This document shows positions 14,371-21,323 of a stretch of 29,036 nucleotides of DNA, piece after piece. Made by a program: the position numbers and the translations under genes. Origin of the DNA: Lucifugimonas sp038150225 (GTDB lineage: Bacteria > Chloroflexota > Dehalococcoidia > Lucifugimonadales > Lucifugimonadaceae); the NCBI GenBank assembly GCA_038150225.1, contig JAYQWG010000028.1:1-29036 (forward strand), written 5' to 3'. The first letter of the stretch is position 1; every line of letters begins with the position of its first letter. The notes beneath the pieces are model-generated. The model was not told the DNA's origin. It was given only the letters and a program-made list of their open reading frames with translations, and did no database searches.

Positions 14371-14973
14371 ATGAGTATTTCGCTCTCAGAAACCAACTCA
14401 ACACCGGTACACACCACATCATCTCGACGAGAAGGCATGGACGCTCAGGAATTTTCTGAAATAGCTGAAAAGCACTCGGGTTTTGTCTATAACGTCGCTT
14501 ACCGGATGATGGGTAATCCCCACGATGCCGAAGAAGTAGCTCAAGACGCTTTCGTTTCCGCCTACAAAGCGCGTGACAGATTTAGAGGCGATGCCCAGCC
14601 GACTACCTGGCTCTATCGCATCACGGTAAACGCTGCGCTGATGCGGATCCGCAAGGAAAAACGCGGGAAAGAGATGACGGTTCCTGAGGACGATCGTGCG
14701 GATGTTGCATCAAGCAACTGGGCCGAATCACCTGTTGCAGCGACCATGAACACCGAATTAGGTGAGCGCATAGACGCAGCAATCGACGAACTACCCGAAG
14801 ACCTGAAGGTCGCCGTGATACTGCGTGATGTCCAGGGATTGTCGAATCAGGAAGCCGCTGACACGCTCGATGTGTCAGTCTCAGCTCTCAAAGCTCGGCT
14901 GCACCGTGGTCGTATTGCTCTACGAGACAAGTTGTCCGCATACGTTGCGGAACTAAGCAACGCCAACAACTAA
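14371..14973 (+). CDS. ECF-family RNA polymerase sigma factor
   Basis: This is an extracytoplasmic-function sigma factor directing RNA polymerase to stress-type promoters. Region 2 runs from FSEIAEKHSGFVYNVAYRMM through DAEEVAQDAF to FRGDAQPTTWLYRITVNAA (about 28-92; quoted in pieces). Region 4 runs from IDAAIDELPEDLKVAVILRD through the helix-turn-helix LSNQEAADTLDVSVSALKAR and LHRGRIALRDKL (about 136-190). Region 3 is absent, as expected for ECF factors. The protein has 200 residues, of which the first 22 are a polar N-terminal extension; Met23 (position 14437) would be an alternative start closer to the usual length. The presumed partner anti-sigma factor is the divergent gene at 13818-14129. 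Confidence 0.92.
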   Translation: MSISLSETNSTPVHTTSSRREGMDAQEFSEIAEKHSGFVYNVAYRMMGNPHDAEEVAQDAFVSAYKARDRFRGDAQPTTWLYRITVNAALMRIRKEKRGKEMTVPEDDRADVASSNWAESPVAATMNTELGERIDAAIDELPEDLKVAVILRDVQGLSNQEAADTLDVSVSALKARLHRGRIALRDKLSAYVAELSNANN

Positions 14974-14988
14974 CTCGATCTTGTAACT

Positions 14989-15022
14989 AAAAAGCCCCGC
15001 CGAAATCGGCGGGGCTTTTTGA
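14989..15022. terminator. Strong bidirectional terminator between sigma factor and korB
   Basis: AAAAAGCCCCGCCG pairs with CGGCGGGGCTTTTT (14989-15002/15007-15020) around a four-base loop. The GC-rich stem and A/T runs on both sides suit termination of both convergent transcripts. Confidence 0.92.
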
Positions 15023-15038
15023 TTGTCTTCGAAAAGTC

Positions 15039-15908
15039 TTAGACCTTCAGTAAGTAAGAGTTGAGAATCTCTTCGTTCGATTTCGCTGGAGCCTTTTCCT
15101 TCAGCGAGTCGTAGCGATCCTGCAAAGTCGCACCTTCGGCTCGGAACACCACGCCTAGCGGGACCCCTGGTCGTGAGATCAGGTCGTTCGCAGCCTGTTC
15201 GCTGGTTGGATCATGATCTTCTGGGATGTCGTAAGCGAGTCCAGCGATACCTTCTCGCGGTTTGCCTTTGAGAATGTCGTAGGTGTCGTTGTAGGTCGTG
15301 CAAGGCGACTGAACATGAACGATGCTGAACCCCTTGTGGTTCATAGCATCTTGAATCACCTTAGCTAGGTCTCGAGGCTTGCTTGAGTAGTACGACGCAA
15401 TGTAAGTGACACCCATTGCCATGTACTGCTTCAGTGGTGAGACCGGGTTTTCGATTTTTCCGAAAGGGGTTGAAGTGGTAATCGCACCAAATGCTGATGT
15501 TGGCGAAGACTGTCCCTTAGTAAGGCCGTACACACCGTTGTCCATAACAACAGCGGTAATGTCTACGTTCCGGTTAGCTGCTGGCGGAATGTGCTCAGCA
15601 CCAATCGAAAGGAAGTCACCGTCACCGGCAACAACAACCGTGTTGAGTTTCGGGTTGCCCATCTTTACGCCGAACGCGATCGGAAGGGTTCGACCATGGA
15701 TTCCGTGGATGCCAAATGGCTGTTCGCCTTCAACAAGGTGAACCATATTTCCAGAACAACCGATTCCAGCGACAACTACGTTGTTCGCCTGTGGCTCTTC
15801 GTGCTCAGCGGAGTAACCTTCGAGTGCGACCTGGAGTGCTCGACGCACACCGAAATCTCCACACCCCGGGCACCACTGAAAGTCGTATTCAGGATTTCGC
15901 TTGCTCAT
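15039..15908 (-). CDS. korB: 2-oxoacid:ferredoxin oxidoreductase, beta subunit
   Basis: This is the thiamine-diphosphate-binding subunit of a ferredoxin-dependent 2-oxoacid (probably 2-oxoglutarate) oxidoreductase, which makes acyl-CoA, CO2 and reduced ferredoxin. Probable [4Fe-4S] ligands are Cys13 and Cys16 (WCPGCG), Cys51 (GIGCSG) and Cys203 (SPCTTYND). The TPP motif is GDGD (95-98) extending to Asn124 (MDNGVYGLTKGQ). HGIHGRTLP (68-75) is the usual substrate-side motif. The length of 289 residues is normal. ATG 15908 overlaps the korA stop as ATGA, so the two are translationally coupled. No separate delta (ferredoxin-like) subunit is encoded nearby. Confidence 0.93.
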   Translation of the reverse strand: MSKRNPEYDFQWCPGCGDFGVRRALQVALEGYSAEHEEPQANNVVVAGIGCSGNMVHLVEGEQPFGIHGIHGRTLPIAFGVKMGNPKLNTVVVAGDGDFLSIGAEHIPPAANRNVDITAVVMDNGVYGLTKGQSSPTSAFGAITTSTPFGKIENPVSPLKQYMAMGVTYIASYYSSKPRDLAKVIQDAMNHKGFSIVHVQSPCTTYNDTYDILKGKPREGIAGLAYDIPEDHDPTSEQAANDLISRPGVPLGVVFRAEGATLQDRYDSLKEKAPAKSNEEILNSYLLKV

Positions 15909-17620
15909 GCTGTTGCTCCCGCACCAAGTCGCTCTTTAATGCTATCGACAAGGTCAGCTGGTCGGAATGGTAGACCAGTGTATTGCGTGATTGACTCTGC
16001 GTTGTAGCCCTCCATGCGCAGCAAGGATGACCACTGGCCGAGGTAATTGAGCTCAGGAACGATGATGCGCTTGCCTGATGCAAGAACGTCGATTACGTCC
16101 TTAGGAAGTGGGTGAAGTGAAACTGAGTACAGCCACCCGACGTTTTCGCCAGCCTCTCGCAGTCGTTCGTAAGCTTCCCGGGCGGGCCCCTTCGAGCTAC
16201 CCCACGGCATGATGATCGTGTCGGCGTCAGCGTTCTCGATCTCGTAGTGAGCACCATCCAGAAGATCAAGCTTCTTGAATCGGCGCTCGGTTAGCCGGAT
16301 GTGGTGGTAAGGCAGGTGAGTCGTGTCACCAATCTCGTCGTGCTCAGAACCGTTGGCAACGTATGCGCCATTTCCACCAGGAATTGGCATTCCAGGGAGA
16401 GGCGTTGAGCCGTCCCACGAAACGTATCGCTTGCCAGACTCGGTTCCTTCGTATGCGTTGCGAGATTCAGTGCTGATTTCAGAGAGATCAGGCTTCTTGA
16501 TGTTCTCACCTCGCTCGGCAAGTCCGAACTCGGTCATCAGGATCACAGGACCCTGGTATCGCTCTGCCCAGTTCGTTGCCAGGGCACCAGCGTAGAAACA
16601 CTCTTCAATCGAACCTGGTGCAAGAACCGGCATTCGGATGTCACCGTGTGCCGGGTGCATGCAGGAGTGAAGGTCTGACTGTTCAGACTTGGTTGGCAGA
16701 CCGGTTGCCGGACCACCACGCTGAACGTTCACGACCACCAGTGGGATTTCAGCCATCCAGGAAAGTCCGAGACCTTCGCTCATTAGTGAGAATCCGGGAC
16801 CAGCGGTTGCGGTCATTGCTTTCTTGCCGGCGAATCCAGCACCAATGATGGCGTTGATCGCTTCAATTTCTGAGGCAACCTGGTGGACGAACCTGTCTTC
16901 GCCCCAGAGGTTGTGTTCCATCCAAACCAGGATTGTTGTTGCTGGAGAAATTGGGTAACCAGCGTAAAAGTCTAGTCCGGCGGCAACTGAACCCATTGCA
17001 AGGGCTGCGTTACCGGTAATTACGATTTGCTCGTGGTCAGGCTTGGTTGGTGCAGCAAGTGTTCCAACGCTGAAACCACTCGACTGTGCAACTTCAACAC
17101 CCAGCCGGACCGCCTTTATGTTCGCTTCGATGATTTCAGCATCACCGTCACGACCACGAGTGAATCGCTGCGTAATGAAGTTGTCGATTTCTGCGAGCTT
17201 GAAATCGATGAGGTGAGCTACCGCACCGATCGTGACCATGTTGGCAGCTCGAGCGTTTCCGGTCGACTTTGCCAGCTCGTCGGCGCGAATACCGAAGTAG
17301 TTACCACCCTCGGGCAGGTCATACTCTTCCGCGTTGTAGACGGTTACTCCACCGTCGTTGAGGTCCTGGTTATGATTGTCGTAGGCGTACTGGTTGAGCG
17401 CTACGAGAACATCAACACCATCGCCGGAGCTAAGGACCGGTGTAGTTGAAATTCGAACCTGTGAAGATGCAGGCCCACCCATAATCTGGGATGGGAAAGT
17501 TGAATGTGTCTGCACGTAATAGCCGGCCTGGGCCGCTGCCCGGGCAAGAGCATCTGCAGAAGTGACCAGTCCCTGTCCGCCCTCACCGGCGAATCGGATG
17601 ACGAAGTCTTTCTTGTCCAA
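15905..17620 (-). CDS. korA: 2-oxoacid:ferredoxin oxidoreductase, fused gamma-alpha subunit
   Basis: This subunit partners KorB. An N-terminal gamma domain (about 1-185 from the chosen start) opens with FVIRFAGEGGQG (GEGGQG 12-17) and contains STFPSQIMGGPASSQVRIS. The alpha domain follows from about 205, with FYAGYPISPATTILVWME, MTATAGPGFSLMSEGLG and QRGGPATGLPTKSEQSD, all standard KorA/PorA signatures. The total is 571 residues. I chose TTG 17620 because AAAGG lies about ten bases upstream and the domain begins at once, as in relatives. An in-frame TTG at 17656 adds 12 basic residues but has no ribosome binding site. The oxoglutarate preference is inferred from the two-subunit KorAB architecture; pyruvate or branched-chain substrates remain possible. 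Confidence 0.9.
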   Translation of the reverse strand: MDKKDFVIRFAGEGGQGLVTSADALARAAAQAGYYVQTHSTFPSQIMGGPASSQVRISTTPVLSSGDGVDVLVALNQYAYDNHNQDLNDGGVTVYNAEEYDLPEGGNYFGIRADELAKSTGNARAANMVTIGAVAHLIDFKLAEIDNFITQRFTRGRDGDAEIIEANIKAVRLGVEVAQSSGFSVGTLAAPTKPDHEQIVITGNAALAMGSVAAGLDFYAGYPISPATTILVWMEHNLWGEDRFVHQVASEIEAINAIIGAGFAGKKAMTATAGPGFSLMSEGLGLSWMAEIPLVVVNVQRGGPATGLPTKSEQSDLHSCMHPAHGDIRMPVLAPGSIEECFYAGALATNWAERYQGPVILMTEFGLAERGENIKKPDLSEISTESRNAYEGTESGKRYVSWDGSTPLPGMPIPGGNGAYVANGSEHDEIGDTTHLPYHHIRLTERRFKKLDLLDGAHYEIENADADTIIMPWGSSKGPAREAYERLREAGENVGWLYSVSLHPLPKDVIDVLASGKRIIVPELNYLGQWSSLLRMEGYNAESITQYTGLPFRPADLVDSIKERLGAGATA

Positions 17621-17690
17621 TTTTTTCTTACCTTTTCCGAATCTACGATCCGGCAAACTTTATTGTCTTGTCCCGTTTGCTTCACGGGCA

Positions 17691-17735
17691 TAAAAAAACC
17701 GCACTCATGCCAAGTATGACAATGCGGTTATTTTT
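17691..17735 (-). terminator. Terminator-like hairpin in the korA upstream region
   Basis: AACCGCA (17697-17703) pairs with TGCGGTT (17723-17729); an inner TCAT/ATGA stem (17705-17708/17716-17719) extends the fold. Reading the minus strand, the stem runs straight into seven T. It lies 70 bases before the korA start, so it would stop transcripts before korAB unless read through. A T-rich run on the other side (17728-17737) means it might also stop plus-strand antisense transcripts. Confidence 0.7.
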
Positions 17736-17871
17736 TATTCGGTATTGAATTTATATGGGCTGGCAAACCAAATGGGTTAATCCGACCGCTCATCACAATC
17801 GATTCGCGGATTTCTTCGGCTCTATGACTTCCGAAACTTTTTCTAAATAACATGTTGGCGTTTTTACCCAA
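17691..17871 (-). ncRNA. Candidate 180-nt transcript: korAB leader/attenuator or small RNA
   Basis: A near-consensus promoter predicts a start near 17871, and the terminator-like hairpin ends the unit near 17691. Within it are a TGTTGG/CCAACA hairpin (17853-17858/17868-17873) and an AATCCG/CGGATT pairing on the coding strand. A 41-codon frame also lies here (ATG 17853, TAA 17728-17730) and stops just inside the terminator stem. The frame is short enough to arise by chance and has no good ribosome binding site. The unit could be an attenuated 5' leader, a leader-peptide gene or a separate small RNA; it matches no RNA family I know. Confidence 0.4.
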
Positions 17872-17877
17872 CACATA

Positions 17878-17906
17878 ATTATCGAAGCCGCCTAGTTCAG
17901 TGTCAA
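17878..17906 (-). promoter_or_regulatory. Strong sigma-70-type promoter reading toward korAB
   Basis: On the minus strand a perfect TTGACA (17906-17901) is followed after exactly 17 bases by GATAAT (17883-17878), 11 of 12 consensus bases. It is the best promoter match I found in the window, about 260 bases before the korA start. Confidence 0.7.
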
Positions 17907-17966
17907 TTTGTTTCGGGGTTGGATTTTCGAGGTCCTGTTTGAACCCTTAAATGAACCGCAGGGCGT

Positions 17967-17995
17967 TTGACCTGTCCTAAACCCAATCTTAGAAT
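17967..17995 (+). promoter_or_regulatory. Promoter of the NUDIX-GNAT-ThuA genes
   Basis: TTGACC (17967-17972), a 17-base spacer and TAGAAT (17990-17995) match 10 of 12 consensus bases. The predicted start near 18002 gives a leader of about 68 bases to the preferred NUDIX ATG. It lies back-to-back with the korAB-side promoter at 17878-17906. Confidence 0.6.
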
Positions 17996-18070
17996 CCGGC
18001 TTCAGCGTCACGTTTTATGGGCACTTCCTATAGACGGGCACGCGCACACGCGAGGGTTTTTCGACAATCT

Positions 18071-18574
18071 ATGACTAACGAAAAGACAAAACAGTACTCG
18101 ATCGACCGATGGTCGGCCGGGGGTGTTGTGCTGCGCGCCGAAAATGACGGCGAACTCCGTGTGGCGCTTTGTCACCGAAAAGCGGAAAGCCTGTGGGCAC
18201 TGCCGAAAGGCACACCGGAAGATGAAGAATCGGTTTCAGATACGGCTTTGAGAGAAGTCGAAGAAGAAACCGGGTTACGAGTCGAGCTTGGACCGCCAAT
18301 CGACGACACCTACTATTCGTTCTTCAGAACAGCCGGGGAAACTCTTGGTGAACTACCAATCGATGACGATGAATTAGTTCGGATCGACAAAACCGTGCAC
18401 TGGTACTTAATGAACTACGTTGGTGGCGACACCTCGAATCACGATCATGAGTACGATGACGTCGAATGGTTGGATATAGACGAAGCTAGTCAGAGGCTTA
18501 CTCACCGCAATGAAGCGAGAGTCCTGGAAAAAGCTGTGGCCGTTTATGAGGGCCGAACAGGAACCGACGGCTAA
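18071..18574 (+). CDS. NUDIX hydrolase
   Basis: This enzyme hydrolyses a nucleoside diphosphate linked to another moiety; substrate unknown. The Nudix box is complete: Gly47, five residues, Glu53, seven residues, then REVEEETGL (61-69), giving the GX5EX7REUXEEXGU pattern. The upstream sheet motif WSAGGVVLRA is typical of small housekeeping Nudix proteins such as those resembling diadenosine tetraphosphate or 8-oxo-dGTP hydrolases. The ATG at 18071 is favoured (GAGGG at 18052-18056 is somewhat distant). An in-frame ATG at 18017 would add 18 Arg-rich residues and leave a leader of about 15 bases. The 3' end overlaps the GNAT gene. Confidence 0.88.
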   Translation: MTNEKTKQYSIDRWSAGGVVLRAENDGELRVALCHRKAESLWALPKGTPEDEESVSDTALREVEEETGLRVELGPPIDDTYYSFFRTAGETLGELPIDDDELVRIDKTVHWYLMNYVGGDTSNHDHEYDDVEWLDIDEASQRLTHRNEARVLEKAVAVYEGRTGTDG

Positions 18575-19181
18575 CTTGAGGATAGTCGGTGACAAAATCG
18601 TGCTTCGCTCCAAGCTTGTTGAGGATGCTGAAGCCGACTACTCATGGCGAATTGACCCGGAGCTGGCACGACTCGATGCCACCCGTCCGATAACCCTCAC
18701 ATTCTCAGAATTTCTCCGATATCACCTTGACGACGTGAATTATCCATCCCCGTGGTCAGTGCGCCTTGCCATCGAAACTGCAGAAGGCCTTCACATCGGG
18801 AACTGCATGTACTACGACATCAACAAAGATGCCTCGAAGTGCGAACTCGGAATCATGATTGGCGATCGGGATCACTGGAGCAGGGGCTACGGCACCGATG
18901 TAATAAAGACCGCGCTCCGTCACATTTTTAGGACCACAAAGCTTAACCTTGTCTACCTTCACACCTTGTCCGACAACTTCCGCGCCCAGCGGTCATTTAC
19001 CAAAGCTGGATTCAAACCGGTCGACGAGGTGAGGCGCGAAGGACACGACTTCGTCTATATGGAAGTAACCCGGGAAGAGTGGGAACAGGCAAATCCTGAG
19101 GCGGTTGCAATGACTGAAGAACCAGCATCCATCGCTACCCCATCTCGAATTAACCAGTCCGATCCCCTACCCGGCCAATAA
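18546..19181 (+). CDS. GNAT-family N-acetyltransferase (RimJ/RimL-like)
   Basis: This is a probable acetyl-CoA-dependent acetyltransferase acting on a protein N-terminus or small molecule. The fold begins at LRIVGDKIVLRSKLVEDAE, the usual RimJ/RimL-type opening. The acetyl-CoA loop is RGYGT (113-117) in HWSRGYGTDVIKTALRH, followed by LVYLHTLSDNFRAQRSFTKAGF, also typical. The start is uncertain: ATG 18546 overlaps the NUDIX gene by 29 bases; ATG 18510 would overlap by 65; TTG 18576, directly after the NUDIX stop, matches the family N-terminus best. A polar 30-residue tail rich in Pro/Ser ends the protein. Confidence 0.82.
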   Translation: MRAEQEPTANLRIVGDKIVLRSKLVEDAEADYSWRIDPELARLDATRPITLTFSEFLRYHLDDVNYPSPWSVRLAIETAEGLHIGNCMYYDINKDASKCELGIMIGDRDHWSRGYGTDVIKTALRHIFRTTKLNLVYLHTLSDNFRAQRSFTKAGFKPVDEVRREGHDFVYMEVTREEWEQANPEAVAMTEEPASIATPSRINQSDPLPGQ

Positions 19182-19204
19182 TCAATTCCTGGAGGAATCA
19201 TTCA

Positions 19205-19831
19205 ATGAAACTGCTTCTACTCACCGGTGGAAAACACCCTTACGAAGAAACAACCCCGGTCCTCCAGGAATTCCTGGAAGAAGCAGGACATGAGGTAACC
19301 GTTTCGGAAGGCGCTGAAGAACTTACCGGTGACCTTTCAGGCTTTGGTGCCATTGTCCTGAATACCCTCCGCCAGGATGCAACAGACAACGAATTGAACG
19401 ACGCTCAACGGTCAGGTTTCGACGACTACGTCTCTAACGGAGGATCACTCCTCTCCATACACATTTCAGCAGCTTCATGCCCCGAGTGGTCCCAGATGAA
19501 AAAAATCACTGGTGGCGGCTGGGTTCTAGGTGAAAGCTGGCACCCTCCATTCGGGTGGTTCCAGGTGTTCATCGACAATCCAGATCATCCGATTGCCGAA
19601 GGTGTTTCCGACTTCTGGACTTACGACGAGTGCTACTGCGGTCTGAACCTCCAGGAAGGCATCGATGTGTTCATGCACGGCGTGGTAGATGGTGACGACA
19701 AGCCACTCGGATGGTCCTACCAGTACGGTTCAGGAAAAGTCGCGAATATTGCTCTCGGGCACGCTGGCTCATCTCAGCAGCACCCTCAGTTCCAGAAACT
19801 AATTCTCAACGCCATCAACTACCTGTCTTAA
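19205..19831 (+). CDS. ThuA-like domain protein
   Basis: This is a class-I-glutamine-amidotransferase-like fold (ThuA family), linked in other bacteria to carbohydrate use (trehalose in rhizobia) but without an agreed reaction. Motifs are the opening KLLLLTGGKHPYEETTPVLQ, the strand FGAIVLNTLRQ, GGSLLSIHISAAS (81-93) at the nucleophile-elbow position, and DNPDHPIAEGVSDFWTYDECY, characteristic of ThuA proteins. No catalytic Cys sits at the elbow, as usual in this family. The length is 208 residues. A strong GGAGGA (19191-19196) with eight bases of spacing fixes the start. It follows the GNAT gene by 23 bases and likely shares its transcript. Confidence 0.85.
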   Translation: MKLLLLTGGKHPYEETTPVLQEFLEEAGHEVTVSEGAEELTGDLSGFGAIVLNTLRQDATDNELNDAQRSGFDDYVSNGGSLLSIHISAASCPEWSQMKKITGGGWVLGESWHPPFGWFQVFIDNPDHPIAEGVSDFWTYDECYCGLNLQEGIDVFMHGVVDGDDKPLGWSYQYGSGKVANIALGHAGSSQQHPQFQKLILNAINYLS

Positions 19832-19839
19832 AACAAACT

Positions 19840-19950
19840 CAACCACAGCACATTCGAAGCTTCATCCTGAGTCTGCCTGCCCTGAGCTTGTCGAACTACG
19901 ACCCCAACACAACAGAAACTTCATCCTGAGCCTGTCGAAGGGTCAAGTTT
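19840..19950. repeat. Dispersed CCTGAGC(C/T)TGTCGAA repeat copies
   Basis: Copies lie at 19881-19895 (CCTGAGCTTGTCGAA) and 19925-19944 (CCTGAGCCTGTCGAAGGGTC), with a partial TTCATCCTGAG lead-in near 19860. They lie between the ThuA-like gene and the sulfatase gene; no gene is seen here. Confidence 0.7.
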
Positions 19951-19979
19951 CGCCAATAACAACGAAAGAACCGGAAAAC

Positions 19980-21278
19980 ATGACTGAATCTCGCCGACCA
20001 AACATCATCCTGATCATGTCCGACGACCTCGGCTATGAGGCGCTTTCGTGTAACGGCTCAACTTCGTACAGCACTCCTCGGCTTGATCAACTTGCCGATA
20101 CTGGCATGCGCTTTGAGAACGCTCACGTGATGCCTTTATGCACTCCAACCCGAATAGCGTTGATGACTGGTAAGTACAACTTCCGCAACTACATTGGGTT
20201 CGGACTCATGTCACCGGACGAAGTCACCGTCGGGCACCTGTTCTCCGACGCCGGTTACAAAACCTGCATCTCGGGCAAGTGGCAGCTTTACTCCTACAAC
20301 CCGCCACTCGAAATGCCCGAGATGCGGGACAAGGGTCAGAAGATCGAAGATGCTGGATTCGATGAATACTGCGTCTGGCACGCACACCAGACCGAAGAAA
20401 AAGGCTCGCGTTACAAGGACCCCATCATTTACGAAAACGGTGAGTACCGAGACGACACCAAAGGCAAGTTCGGTGAAGACATTTTCCGGGACTACATCCT
20501 CGATTTCGTTGAGCGAAACAAGGACGACGAGTTCTTCGTTTACTGGCCAATGGCACTAACCCATCGACCGATGGAGCCGACACCGGACCATCCTGACTTC
20601 GTTGATTTCAGCCCTCCATCCAACGAAACTCTCGGTGGTGGTACCTGGGGAGAACTGGAAGGTTGGCCTGACGACGAGAAATACTACAAACCAATGGTCG
20701 AATATCACGACAAAGTTATTGGTGATGTCGTCGACAAGCTCGATGAACTAGGTCTCCGCGAAGACACGCTAATCATCTACCTCGGTGACAACGGATCTCC
20801 GGTAGAGGTTTGCACGATGGAACACAACCATCGACAAATGTGCGGTGGCAAGGGGCTGACTGTCGACCGCGGTACACACGTACCGTTGATCATCAACTGG
20901 CCTGGTACGACTCCAACACAGGTTAGTGAAGACCTCATCGACAACTGCGACTACCTGCCGACGATGCTCGAAGTCGCTGGCATCAACCCGCCGGATGATT
21001 ATTTGATCGATGGTCGATCGTTTCTACCGCATATCAAGGGTGAGGATTACGACTCACGTGATTGGATCTTCTTCCACTTCGAGCCGGGTGGGCGAAACGC
21101 CGGGCGTTACGGACGGTTCTTCCGAACAGACAAGTGGAAGCTCTACGACGATGGGCGATTATTCAACATCATCGACGACCCGGAAGAGGAAGAGCCTTTC
21201 TCCGCAAACACGGACGACGAAGAACGCGCCGGCATCCGTGGTCGGTTTGAGCCAATGTTTGCCGACATGGTGAAATAA
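19980..21278 (+). CDS. Sulfatase family protein (formylglycine type)
   Basis: This is a type I sulfatase or related phosphonate/phosphodiester hydrolase. The catalytic motif CTPTR is at 54-58; Cys54 is expected to be converted to formylglycine by a maturation enzyme not encoded here. Other residues are Asp15-Asp16 (MSDDLG), Lys100 (SGKW), His195 (THRP) and Asp270-Asn271 (YLGDNG), all consistent with the alkaline-phosphatase-superfamily metal site. No signal peptide is visible, so it appears cytoplasmic, unlike most polysaccharide sulfatases; the substrate may be a small imported sulfate ester. The length is 432 residues. The start is ATG 19980 with a weak purine-rich upstream region. Confidence 0.9.
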   Translation: MTESRRPNIILIMSDDLGYEALSCNGSTSYSTPRLDQLADTGMRFENAHVMPLCTPTRIALMTGKYNFRNYIGFGLMSPDEVTVGHLFSDAGYKTCISGKWQLYSYNPPLEMPEMRDKGQKIEDAGFDEYCVWHAHQTEEKGSRYKDPIIYENGEYRDDTKGKFGEDIFRDYILDFVERNKDDEFFVYWPMALTHRPMEPTPDHPDFVDFSPPSNETLGGGTWGELEGWPDDEKYYKPMVEYHDKVIGDVVDKLDELGLREDTLIIYLGDNGSPVEVCTMEHNHRQMCGGKGLTVDRGTHVPLIINWPGTTPTQVSEDLIDNCDYLPTMLEVAGINPPDDYLIDGRSFLPHIKGEDYDSRDWIFFHFEPGGRNAGRYGRFFRTDKWKLYDDGRLFNIIDDPEEEEPFSANTDDEERAGIRGRFEPMFADMVK

Positions 21279-21323
21279 GCCAACCTAACTCACAGCTATA
21301 AAGTCATCAAAAGGGGAATCTCT

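Noticed and set aside
17401..17691. 96-codon minus-strand frame overlapping the start of korA
   Set aside because: It is out of frame with the clearly conserved KorA gamma domain, and its product shows no recognisable motif.
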